Source of the DNA: Alligator mississippiensis
Lineage: Eukaryota > Chordata > Crocodylia > Alligatoridae
Length of the DNA: 64,000 bases
Assembly: GCF_030867095.1 (NCBI RefSeq)
Contig: NC_081828.1
Span: forward strand, 511,001 to 575,000
Direction: 5' to 3'
Part shown: positions 42,431-51,955 of the stretch, piece after piece
Position numbering within the stretch: position 1 is the first letter of the stretch
Layout: the number at the start of each line of letters is the position of its first letter
Translations under genes and position numbers: made by a program
Notes under the pieces: generated by a model
The model's database searches: none
What the model was told of the DNA's origin: nothing
What the model saw: the letters and a program-made list of their open reading frames with translations, nothing else

Positions 42431-44633
42431 CTACAGGATGCTGCCACTGGGCTCTAGGCCCCGGCTCTGCCAGTACTCCCGCAGCCAGCCCAGCCCTTCT
42501 GCTGTGTCCCCTGCAACAAGAAGGTGATGCACGATGGCCATGATCTCCCGCCTGCTGCGCCTCCCTCCGTGCAGAGGAGAAGGGGTGGGACAGGTCTGGC
42601 TCTTGCTGCCAGCCCAAGCCCCATGTTGCGTTCCTGCCTGCACAGACCCCAGGAGCTGCTACCCTAGCTACACGCACATGTGCCCTCTGCCTGGGGCTTC
42701 CCACGGGGCGCAGGGCCCTGGGATGAGGTAGCAGCCCCCTGCACCTGGCCCACTCACCTCGCGGGGTGTACTCGCACCCCACGTAGCCCGTGTAGCCCAG
42801 CGACTCCAGCTGCTGGAAGAGGTAGGGGAAGTTCACCTCCCCGTGGGTGTCAGGCTCCTGCCGCGCTGGCACCTGTGCAATCTGGATGTGACCTGTGGCA
42901 GCAGATGGGAGCAGTGATGGGGACGCTGCCACGGGTGGCAGGTGGGGGCAGCCCCCACCCAGACCCTGCGGCCCTGCTGCAAAGGGGCAGCTCCCTCCTG
43001 GTCCCTTGATGGGGGGAGCCTCACCGACGAGCGGGAAGTAGGTCTCCAGGTTGCGCGTCAGGTTCCCGTCCATAATCTGGAGATGGAAGACATCCTGCAG
43101 GCGAGAGCGGGGGTGTGGGCAGGTGCCAGGCAGCCGCACCTGGCCAAGCCTCGTGCTGTGGCCACCAGGCTCCCACCCACGGGCACCGGCCCCTGGGAGC
43201 CAGGCTGGGCTGGAGGCCTGAGCCCAGACCCTGGGCAGACGGAGTGGGATGGCTGCCCACAGCTGACGAGTCTGGCCACGGCCCCCAGCGCCCCAGGACC
43301 GGAGGGGCGCGGAGGTGCAGCAGGTGACTCACCAGCTGCAGCTTCAGGTTGGGCTGCCCCACCTGCTCCAGGATGGCAGCGGCTGGAGGGGAGAGGGGAG
43401 CAGGTCAGGCTGGCCCAGCCAGGGCCCGGGCCGTTCCCCGCGAGGGCAGCTGCTCACCTTGCTGGGGCGTGCTCAGGAAGTAGCGGGGATCAGTGATGCG
43501 CGTGTTGATCGGCTCCAGCAGCCCCACCATGTCCTCCTGCAGCCCGAGCCAGAGCCCCAGGTCAGGGGCTGCCCCACCATCCTCCCTCCCCCGCCTGCAC
43601 CAGGCGGCCCTGCGGCCGGGCCTGGAGGGTTCGGGCCAGTACCTGGGCCAGGACGCTGGCCGCGTGCCGCAGGTTGTCAACGAAGGTGGCCTCCATCTCC
43701 GCAGCCAGCGCCGCCCGGTCCGCGCCCTCGGGCACCTGCCCGGCCATGATGTGGATCCTGCAGCAGGGAGGGGCAGAGCCTGGGGCAGGCGGCTCCGTGC
43801 CCGAGGCCGCAGGGAGTGGGAGCGCGGGCCGGGGGCCCAGGCTGGCACCGCGGCAGCCGACCGCCCGGTGCCTGGCTGGAGGGACAGCGACCGGCCGTGC
43901 CCTCGCTGCGTGTGCCTGTGACCGCGGCCCGGGCCCCCGTGCCTGGGGCAGGCTGCCTCCCACCCCCCAGTATCTGGGGCAGGCCGCCCCGCCCCGGTAC
44001 CTGGGGCAGGCTGCCCCCCACCCCCAGTATCTGGGGCAGGCCAGCCCCTGGGGCAGGCCGGCCCCCACCCCCCAGTATCTGGGGCAGGCCAGCACCCCCC
44101 CCCCCCGGGGCAGGCTGCCCCCCACCCCCCAGTATCTGGGGCAGGCCGCCCCGCCGGTACCTGGGGCAGGCGAGCTCCCGGGCGTAGCGCACGGCCAGCG
44201 CCAGCCCCTGGCGGAAGTCGTGCTGGCGGCCGGGCACGGCGCCCAGCCCCATCTCGCCGCGCGCCGCCGCCCCTGCGCACAGCGCGGGTCAGTGTCCGGC
44301 CCGATCCCGCGCTCCGGGGGCCCGATCCCGGGGCGGGACACAGTCCCCGGCCCGGCCCCCCCCGGCCCGGCCCGCACCTGGCGGCGTGTTGAGCAGCACG
44401 AGGCGCAGGCCGGCGCGCTCCAGGGCGCGGCGCAGGTCGGGCGCGGCGCAGGCGAAGGGCCAGGGCAGCTCGGCCGCGCGGAACCCGGCCCGGCCCGCCG
44501 CCTCCGCCCGCGCCGCCACGGCCGCCAGCCCCAGCCCGCTCCCGGCCCCGGCCCCGGCCCCGGCCCCGGCCCCGCCGCCCGGCGCCTCGGCGAACAGCCA
44601 CTGCAGGTTGGCGGCGAAGCGCAGCGGCGCCAT
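42431..44633 (-). CDS. HYI: HYI, putative hydroxypyruvate isomerase (complete, 8 exons, 298 aa)
   Basis: Exons in transcription order: 44633-44378, 44272-44161, 43757-43643, 43536-43458, 43382-43333, 43094-43025, 42892-42758 and 42510-42431, 897 nt including stop, all GT/AG. The family is a TIM-barrel sugar isomerase (AP-endonuclease 2/xylose-isomerase-like) thought to interconvert hydroxypyruvate and tartronate semialdehyde. Visible landmarks: MAPLRFAANLQWLF start, LLNTPPG, GEMGLGAVPGRQ, IHIMAGQVPEGADR, the LLEPINTR glutamate, DVFHLQIMDGNLT (likely metal/substrate residues) and VGCEYTPRGDT with the second glutamate. The ATG has G at -3 and G at +4. The protein is longer than the ~277-aa human form mainly through a Gly-Ala run at about residues 20-33 encoded by a GGGGCC repeat. 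The vertebrate activity is inferred from bacterial homologues. Confidence 0.95.
43936..44172 (-). repeat. Minisatellite in HYI intron 2 copying the exon-2 splice donor
   Basis: About six copies of a block containing CTGGGGCAGGC, separated by C-rich spacers with CCCCCAGTAT, fill the intron from 43936 to the exon 2 border. The copy at 43994-44010 is identical over 17 nt to the true exon/intron junction at 44154-44170. Confidence 0.9.
44544..44573 (-). repeat. GGGGCC x5 hexanucleotide repeat in HYI exon 1
   Basis: Five perfect units of GGCCCC on the + strand (GGGGCC on the coding strand) lie in frame inside HYI exon 1 and are read as alternating Gly-Ala. This explains the extra N-terminal residues. 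Confidence 0.97.
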
Positions 44634-45002
44634 GGCTGGGGGGCGGGGCCGCGGGGCGGGGGCGGGGCGGTGCTGCTCGTCACGTGCGGGGGGGTGTGCA
44701 GCGCCCTGCGCATGCGCACACGCGCGCTGCCTCGTGCCCGGGCTCGGGCGGGGCCCGGCGGATCCGCGCGGCGCGGCCCAGGCCTCGGCCAGTCCCGGGC
44801 GCGGCGGCGGCTGCCCGTCGGCTCGCGGCCCGGCCGGGCCCTGGGGCGGGCGGGCTCGTGGCCCAGTTGTGCGGCGGGGCGGGGTGCTGGTGGCGGAGCC
44901 GCGGGCTGTGCAGCGCAGGTGCGGGGGGAGCCGGGCCGCGGGGCGGGGCTGCCCCTCCCTGGCGGGTGCAGCGCCCGGTCGCAGCTCCTGCTCCCACGGG
45001 CT

Positions 45003-45078
45003 GCAGCACATACTGCGCGTGCACACGTACTATGCGTGTGTGTGTGCGTGCGTGTGCACGCGCATGCATGTGCAGACA
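45003..45078. repeat. Alternating purine-pyrimidine TG/CG tract
   Basis: A run of GTGTGTGTGTGCGTGCGTGT and neighbouring CGCGCATGCATG, about 75 nt, upstream of HYI. Such tracts can adopt Z-DNA (established chemistry). Confidence 0.8.
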
Positions 45079-45091
45079 TTGTCTGAGGGCG

Positions 45092-45119
45092 GGGGCCGGG
45101 GCCGGGGCCGGGGCCGGGG
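45092..45119 (+). repeat. GGGGCC x4 hexanucleotide repeat upstream of HYI
   Basis: Four full GGGGCC units plus GGGG on the + strand in the CpG island. Confidence 0.95.
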
Positions 45120-45639
45120 CGGGCCCGCATGCAGCCGTGGGGCCTGCCAGGCCGGCGGGCGCTGCAGATGGGCTGGGTCTGGGCCGTGCTGAGCCGCGAC
45201 CTCGTGAGCAAACGCCTCCCCGGCCCGGGGCAGAGGTGCGGGGTGGCTGCATCCCGGGGCCGCTGGCCGCGCTGTTTGCTGGGTGTCTGCGCGTGCGGAG
45301 CTGCAGCCCCTTCCTGGCGCTGGCTGTGGCTCAGCCAGACCCGCTGGGGCGGACGGACCCCGTCGGGCCGGCGTTTCCTCCCCAGGTTTTTCCGCCCCGT
45401 CGTTCCCGTGGCTCCGTGCCGCGTGCTCCCAGTCCTCTGCCTCCCCTTTGGGCCGCGGGCCCTGTCCCGCCTGCGGGGCAGTGCCCTCCCTGGCCCGGTT
45501 CCTCCCCCAGGGTGGCACAAGCCTCCCCTTAGCCGCCCTGGTGCCGGGGCTCACCCCACTGCGAGGATCCCCCTGGCAGCTGCTGGGCCAGTGCCTGGTT
45601 AGCCAGCACTCGATCCACTTCAGAGCACGCTGTTGATAC

Positions 45640-46380
45640 AGTGCAGAGCTGATGTTTTTAATCAGGCCGTCCAGCAAAGGCTTTACAGAAGTCCACCGGC
45701 TACCCGTGCGCAGGCACCAGCCCGGCTCCTAATCGCCTCAGAGAGTGAAACAGGTTTTGGACAAACCTCTTTCCTTAGCATGCTGTTGACTGGCATTAAT
45801 TACATGTTATCCTTTAATTCCCTGTTACCTGAATCCTGTATCAGCTGCTCCACTCGTTTGCCGGGGCTGCTGCTCAGCTTGCAGCTCCCAGGTCATCTCC
45901 CCTGGCCTCTCTGAACACCAGCCCAGCACTCTCCTGGCGTCCTGGGATTTCATCCTCAGCCCGCTCTTCTAGGACTCTTGGGGACAAATCATGCAGGCCT
46001 GCTAATTGCAAAAGCTTTTTAGTAGTAGCTGTTCTCAAAGCATCTCCCTAGCTGCTGAGAGATTCGGGAGTTCTCGGCCTCCTCGGGTGAGAGGAGCATG
46101 TCGCCCAGCTTCTTTCCCCATGCAGAACGGAGTAATTTATTGACTCCTCCATCCTCTCCTGCATCATTAATGACACTCTTACCATCTCCGGTCGGGGCCT
46201 CTGCTCTTGGTGCTATTCCCTTTGCTCTTAATACTCTTTGAAAGCTCCTAGTAATCCTCTATCTTGGCCCCTGACACGTTCTCCCTGATACCGTTAGCTT
46301 CCCTCGCCAGTCCCCGAGGCCTCGTAACTTCTAATGGAGATCCAGCGCTTCTCTTCAGCCCCTTTCTGCGTGCTTTCCAT
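45640..46380 (-). repeat. Ancient LINE RT fragment, antisense
   Basis: Read on the minus strand, it shows remains of an RT domain: GTGGACTTCTGTAAAGCCTT encodes VDFCKAF near 45680-45700, and upstream are NASQQHAKERGLSKT-like residues and the linker strings around 46100-46250. It has lost its frame. AT content is higher than in the flanks. It is an old CR1/L3-class relic. Confidence 0.6.
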
Positions 46381-47270
46381 GGCTCGCTGCTGCCCTCACC
46401 CCTGAGCTGAGCTGGGCTTGGCCAAAGCCACGGTTGGTGGTTGTGGGCTCCTGGCTGCTCGCCCCAGATACGCCGCGTGGCATCGCGCAGTGGGGCTGCC
46501 TTCCAGCCGCCGAGCCCAGCGCCGCTCGCTGCTGCAGTCGTGGCCCGTTCGCCCTCTCGCCGGACACGCTCCGTTGTAAAACCCGCTTGGTGTCCTGCTG
46601 CTGCTGCGCTCTGCCCAGCCCTCGGCCTAGGCCGCCTCCGCTCCCGCTCGCTCCCCTCAGCTCTGCCCGGGTCCTTCGGTGCCGGCTCTGTCTGTAGCTC
46701 GAGCATCTCCTGCCTGCGGGACGCGACATGCGCAGCAGCCGTCCTGCCCGGCGCTGAGCCTCCGCGTCCTGCGCCGAATGAGCTGCGCTCCCCCGCTCTC
46801 CAAAAGCAGCATCCTGCGCTCCCCGGCGCTCGCGGCTGGCTCTGCCTCCAGGCTCAAGCGTGGGGTATCCGGGCCCTGGACGAGGCCTTGCCAGTGCCTT
46901 GCCCCGTGGCAGGTGCTGCCAGGACACACGTGGCCCTGACATGACCCAGGACATGCGTGCCTCTTCCCCAGTGACGTTCACACCAGATTGTGGCCCTGGG
47001 GTCCGGGCAGGGGCGAGTTGGGGAGCAGCCCCAGGCTGGGGAGAGCAGCATCTCCCCTGGCTGGGTGCCCCGGCCTGCCGCCGGCCCGGGCCCTGGGAGC
47101 CACCGCAGCAGCCCGCCCTCGGCGGGGCCCGGACCGTGCACGCAGGCAGGCAGCACCGCAGCCTGGCCCCGCTCTGGGGGTGCCCCCGGCCATGCACACA
47201 TGCACACGCGTGCCACGGAGGTGGCAGCCCATCTCCCCGCTGCCTGGGAGTGGAGCAGCCTCCCTTGGGC
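46381..47270. other. GC-rich intergenic DNA without recognised features
   Basis: Only GC-driven open frames on both strands. No gene, repeat or RNA seen. Confidence 0.6.
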
Positions 47271-47271
47271 T

Positions 47272-47452
47272 GGAAATTGTGTGTTTGTCACCACTGTTTT
47301 GTCAGCTCACGCAATTCCCCCGAACCCCTATAATCTCGGTGCCAATCAGCCCGTAACAGCTACCTTGGCGGGGAGCGATTTCCCAGCCAGCCCAGGGCTT
47401 TGTCACTCGGCACAAATATTTAATCAGACGCCTATAATCTTGCTGTCAACGG
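47272..47452. promoter_or_regulatory. Candidate conserved non-coding element (AT island 1)
   Basis: About 180 nt of balanced composition inside very GC-rich DNA, with no repeat character. It contains a CCAAT (47341-47345 region), two TATAATC boxes and ACAAATATTTAATCAGACG. Function is inferred only from composition and motif density. Confidence 0.4.
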
Positions 47453-48061
47453 CGCCCTCCCCGCCGCCCGCTCTCCCCACTGCGCCGCGCTGCCTGGCTG
47501 CGGCGGGGGTGGGGGGCAGCACTCCCGCCCCTTCCTCCCAGCCCAGGGCTGCGGTGCCTGGCTCCTGCCCCGGGGCAGAGGCAGCTGCAGCTCCAGCACA
47601 ATCCCAGACGGCAGGGCGAGGCAGGGGCAAGGGCCAGGAAAGCTGGCGGAGGGAGCACAGCCTGGCCTGCTCCACGAGGTCTCGGCCTAGCACCGCTCCA
47701 CGTGCCGCCTGCGGGGACGTGCCGTGAGCATGACCCAGCGTCCTGCGGCAGGGTCCGGCCCATGCCAGGCGGGGTTGAGCGAGGCGGGGGCAGCACGTGC
47801 ACCAGGGCACTCGGCGCAGACACAAGTTAGCAGGAGCTGCCGAGCCACGCGCCCCCTTTCTCGGCTCCCTACAGGGCCTGGGGGCGCTGCGGCTGTGGCT
47901 GCAGCTGCGACCGGGCGCTGGGGCAGGAGGGCTCGCTCCTCCCCGCAGCGGGGCACAGGGCCGTGCTGCTGCCATGCCCGCTGCTGCACCCCGTGAGCAC
48001 CGGGCCTGCCCGGTCTGGTCAGGTGCCAGGGGCCCTCCAGCCTGCCCCGCCGAGGTTCCCA

Positions 48062-48130
48062 TGCCCGTTAATTATTAATGGACCCTGAAATGAATTAATT
48101 GCTGAGTCAGGCACTGTGAGGTGTTAACGG
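48062..48130. promoter_or_regulatory. Candidate enhancer (homeodomain plus MAF/AP-1 motifs)
   Basis: TTAATTATTAAT at 48068-48079, GAATTAATT at 48092-48100, and TGCTGAGTCAGGCA at 48100-48113, close to the MAF recognition element with a core AP-1 site TGAGTCA at 48103-48109. It is a sharp AT island in a GC-rich region. Confidence 0.4.
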
Positions 48131-48360
48131 GAGCCAGTGGAGCGTGGCCGTGGGGGCTCAGTGCCCAGGGGACCTCGGCGGGGGGGAACTGCGGGGTCTC
48201 GGGGTCCCAGCCCCTGTCCCTGCGTCAGGTCCCGCTGGCCACGGGGGCCGTTTCTCATCCGTGCGGGAGCAGGCTGCCCGTCTGGCTGCAGCTTCACCAG
48301 GCACCAGTCTGCAAGGTGCCCCTGGCTCAGGCTGGCAGGGGCTGCGCCCCGGGGCGGGCA

Positions 48361-48394
48361 GCGCTGGGCTGGGCTGGGCTGGGCTGGGCTGGGG
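48361..48394 (+). repeat. GGGCT pentanucleotide microsatellite
   Basis: About six tandem GGGCT units. Confidence 0.9.
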
Positions 48395-50534
48395 GTGCTC
48401 CCCTGTCCCCGCCCCGGGGCCCTGGAGCTGCAGCTGGTGGGTGCTGGCAGCACAGCCTGCTCCGGAGCCTGTGCCCACCGGCGCGGTGAGGCAGGGGCAG
48501 GACGACCAGGTGGGCTGCGCTGGGCTGTGGGGCGGTGACCGGTGTGAGCCCGCGGGGGTTGCTCCCCGCGTCCTGTCGCCAGACCCCCTTGCTCAGGGGC
48601 CAGGGGAGTCTCGGCTCTAGCACAGTCCCAGCTGCCTGCCGCGGTGCACCGGCCTCTCCCAGGAGGGCAGACCTGGACGGGCCGCTCCGGTGCCTGGCCT
48701 GCCCCGGGCGGCCCCAGCACGAGCTGGGACAGCAGGGCCGCAGGCACCGGGAGCCCGAGCTGCAGTGGAGCCAAAATGTCATGGCTGGTGCAGCATCGGG
48801 GCTCGCTCTCATTACCAGAGCAGCCGCCAGCTCGTGGAGAGGCTCGCACTGGCGTGATCCACCTGCGCGCTCCTGCGCTGCACCGGCCGCCGTGCCGGGG
48901 AGGAGTCTTCAGCAACTCGGCCAGGGCAGTGCCCAGCAACCACGGCTGCGCGTGGCTCCCCCCAGCCCTGCCGGGCAAGCAGGCGCTGGCACGGGGACAT
49001 GCAAGACACACACACCTGCTCTCAGCTGTAGCCGCAGGACCACACGTGCTGACATGCGTGCACACTAACACATACCCAGATGCTTATGCACACACAATTG
49101 CACGCACCCTCACACGAGTGCTCCCTCAGCGGCTACAGCCAGGCGCCCAGCCTCGCACTGCTGCCGCGTGGGCTGCTGCAGTGGTGGCACTGCGCTGCCC
49201 AGCCCGCGAGGAGCAGCAACCCCAGGGCTCTCCTGGCCTGTGGCCCGGGGCTGGGGCAGGCGAGGCGCACGCTGTGTGGCCCTAGTCACAGCGGCTCAGG
49301 CGAGGTTACCTGCCGCCGGCCGGGGAAGCTTCAGCAGCAAAGCAGCCTCGTTTCCAGCCGCTCCGCTTTACAGGCCGCAACGAGCCCGTGATTAACCTTC
49401 CCGCCAGCGCAGCGCTCAGGGTGCCTGCTAATGAGCCTGGCGCTCAGCAGGGCCCGAGCAGAGCCACGGATGCACAGGCCGCCCTGGCACACTCGTCCCT
49501 CCCGGCACAGCGAGCCCCTGGCAGCCGGGCACACGGCGCTGGGCAGTGGGGACGAGATGGGGGCAGGCAGGGGAAGGTGCTGGGACACTCCTGGAAGCAT
49601 CTCTGGCAGGCGAGAGCAGGGCTGGAAGCTGGAGTCTGTCACCTCCACACTTCTGCCTTTGCACCAGCCCAGCTGACATCCCGGAGCCGACACAGGACCC
49701 AGGCATCCGGGCGCCCAGCTGCGCCCTGCTCTCCCCACCAGGCCACGCTGCCTTCCCAGGGCTGGGGCAGGACCTTCCCCTGCTGCCTCCAGCGGCTGTC
49801 GTGCCTGAGCTGTGCTGCTCGGACCCTGCACCCTGCCCGCCCTTGCCGCCTGGCTGCACGCGTGGCGTGCGGCAGGGCACTCATGCACACGGGAACAGGC
49901 GGGGGCTGGTGCCGTCCCCGGGCAGCTCCGCGGGGACACAGCACATCTGTGCGCACCAGCTGGCACCAGGGCCCTGCCGCAGCCACATGCTGCGGCCAGC
50001 TCGGCACAGGGCTCTGCCCGGGGCCACGGCTCCCGCTCCTGCTGCAGCATCCAGCACGGCAGTGGCACGGGGTGCACAGGCATAGCGGGGGCTGCAAGGG
50101 CAGGGGTAGCTGGACCCTGTGGGGCCGTGGGCAGCTGCAGGGAGCGGCGGGGCTCAGCCTGCGCAGCAGTGCTGCCCCAGCGACCCCGCGGGCGTGAAGG
50201 CATCTGGCTGTGCGCGTGAGGGGTCCTGGGTTAGGGTTCGGGCTGGCGCTGCCCTCACTGGTGAGCTCCCTGCCCTGAGCGAGGGCAACCCCCAGCCCTA
50301 GGGCGGCCTCTCCTCTCTCCCCGGGGCCAGACCCAGGCTGGGCCAGTGTCTGCAGGGCCCAGGGGCCGGCCAGCGCCGGCTGCGGGGCAGAGCTGGGTTC
50401 CCTGAGCAGGTGAACGCACCACGCTGGTGCCACCCCTGCCAGTGGCTACAAACCCCACGCCGGCATGTGGCCCATGTGGTGCACGGGGGCCACACCCCAC
50501 ATCCCTCCCCCCGCCACAAGGCAGCTTCATGGGG

Positions 50535-50682
50535 CCCATTGCTATGCACAAATCCCCAGGAAAAAGCAGTAATGAATGAAGTCCCTTTCATTACCATTAT
50601 GCAAATGTGATTAATTTCAGCAGTTATGAATATGCAAATATGACAATTATGGTCTAATTGCTGGTATGTGAGAAGGGGAGCG
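50535..50682. promoter_or_regulatory. Candidate enhancer with two POU octamers
   Basis: Two perfect ATGCAAAT octamers at 50599-50606 and 50632-50639, 33 nt apart, with TTAATTTCAG, CAATTATGG and CTAATTG homeodomain-type sites around them. AT-rich, non-repetitive, about 150 nt in GC-rich DNA. POU-family factors bind ATGCAAAT (established); activity here is inferred. Confidence 0.45.
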
Positions 50683-51454
50683 GGTGCAATTGTCAGCTGC
50701 AGCCCTGGCCTGGGGCGGCGGGGAGGGGGGAGGGGTTGCCGAATGCAGTGCCCCCCAGCTGCCAGGGCCTGTGGACAGGGGCAGGGGCAGGGGCAGGGGA
50801 TGCAGCAGTGCCCTCCAGGGTCAGTGGGACCCAGGCCCCAGGAGCCCCTGCCAGGGCTCTGCTCCAGCCTGGAGCCAAGCGTGGCCTCGGCCCAGACGGC
50901 CAGACCCAGGAGCGCGTGGATGAGGACGCTGGACCCCCTGCACCCCCCCCCCCCCCGGCCGCCAGCCCGTCTCTCGCACGCCCCGGTGCCTGCTCGCCCA
51001 AGCGCGGGACCGGACCAGCTGCCAGCCTGGGGCACGTGTGCTTCGACCCCCGTGTCTCAGTGCCCCCAAACCTGGGACAAGGCCCTGCCCAGCTCCTGGG
51101 AGACAGTGTGACATGGGGCAGCCAGCACAGGTGTGCGGGGGACACAGATGGGGGCCGTCACCTTCAGGCCCTGCATCCCCTTCCCCAGGCCGCCCTGCCC
51201 TGTGGCTGCCCAGACGTGACCCAGGGCCGAGGGCTCCCTGCGCCGGGCCTGGCACGACTGGCCACCTCAGTCCCCAGGATCGGGGAGGCAGGTGCCAGGA
51301 CGGTGCCGTCCGTTGCCAGCACTGGGGGCATCTTGCCCTGCCAGGACGCCCCCCCAGCCTGGCCCTGGCTGCACTGGACAAGATATCCCCTCCCTCCTGT
51401 GCTCGGTGCCAAGCCTTTCCCGGAGCTCCGTGGCCTGCACTGGTGCCCGCACCG

Positions 51455-51515
51455 CAAGCCTATTTATAGCCGTGTAATTAGGGTTTTCCCTGGGAGAGGC
51501 AGAGCCTAAATGCGG
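51455..51515. promoter_or_regulatory. Candidate regulatory element with MEF2 site
   Basis: CTATTTATAG at 51460-51469 fits the MEF2 consensus exactly, followed by GTGTAATTAGGG. The island is short. Confidence 0.3.
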
Positions 51516-51667
51516 CTGAGCCTGCCGCACGCAGCCCTCAGCCCCTGGCCGGAGACGCAGCCCGCGCTGCCCGGCAGCTCCCACCCAGCCAGGGCCCAGC
51601 AGGGAACGGGGGACCCAAGCCGCGGGCCGTCCAGGGCTCCCACGAGCTAGGGAGGGGCCAGGTGCTG

Positions 51668-51955
51668 CACGGGCACACACAGGGCACATGGGGGTACATA
51701 CATGGGGCACACAGGACGTGGGGGGGCACATGAGTATGTATGCATGGGCCGTACATGGTGGCACACACGGGGAACACATGGGAGCACACGAGGCGCACAC
51801 AGGACATGCAGGGGTACGTGGGGGTGCAAGCATGGGGCACACACAGGAATACATGGGATACACACAGGACATGCAGGGGTACATCAGGGTGCATGCATAG
51901 GCCATACACAAGGGCACACATGGGGCACGTGCATGGGCACACACATGCCCTGCAG
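51668..51955. repeat. CA-rich minisatellite
   Basis: Irregular tandem array of ~30-70 nt units with GGGGCACACAGGACATG, ACATGGGG and GGGTACAT blocks. Open frames across it are by-products of the repeat. Confidence 0.85.

Larger units (their letters stand above)
44634..45250 (-). promoter_or_regulatory. HYI: HYI CpG-island promoter region
   Basis: CpG-dense sequence extends upstream of the HYI start. It has several GC boxes (GGGGCGGGG type, 44641-44670) and an E-box CACGTG at 44681-44686 in a GTCACGTG context, about 48 nt upstream of the ATG. USF or MiT/TFE factors bind such E-boxes (established). There is no TATA box. The CpG island also covers exons 1-2. The outer edge is approximate because GC stays high to the right. 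Confidence 0.65.

Noticed and set aside
43562-45520. 652-codon open frame on the minus strand and a 470-codon frame on the plus strand across HYI exons 1-4
   Set aside because: They run through introns and the HYI promoter, have extreme Ala/Arg/Gly/Pro content, and exist because GC-rich DNA has few stop codons. Only the spliced HYI frame shows homology.
51667-51955. Possible CRISPR-like or satellite array because of regular ACATG/GGGG units
   Set aside because: Units vary in length and sequence, without identical repeats separated by unique spacers; the genome is a vertebrate. It is an irregular minisatellite.
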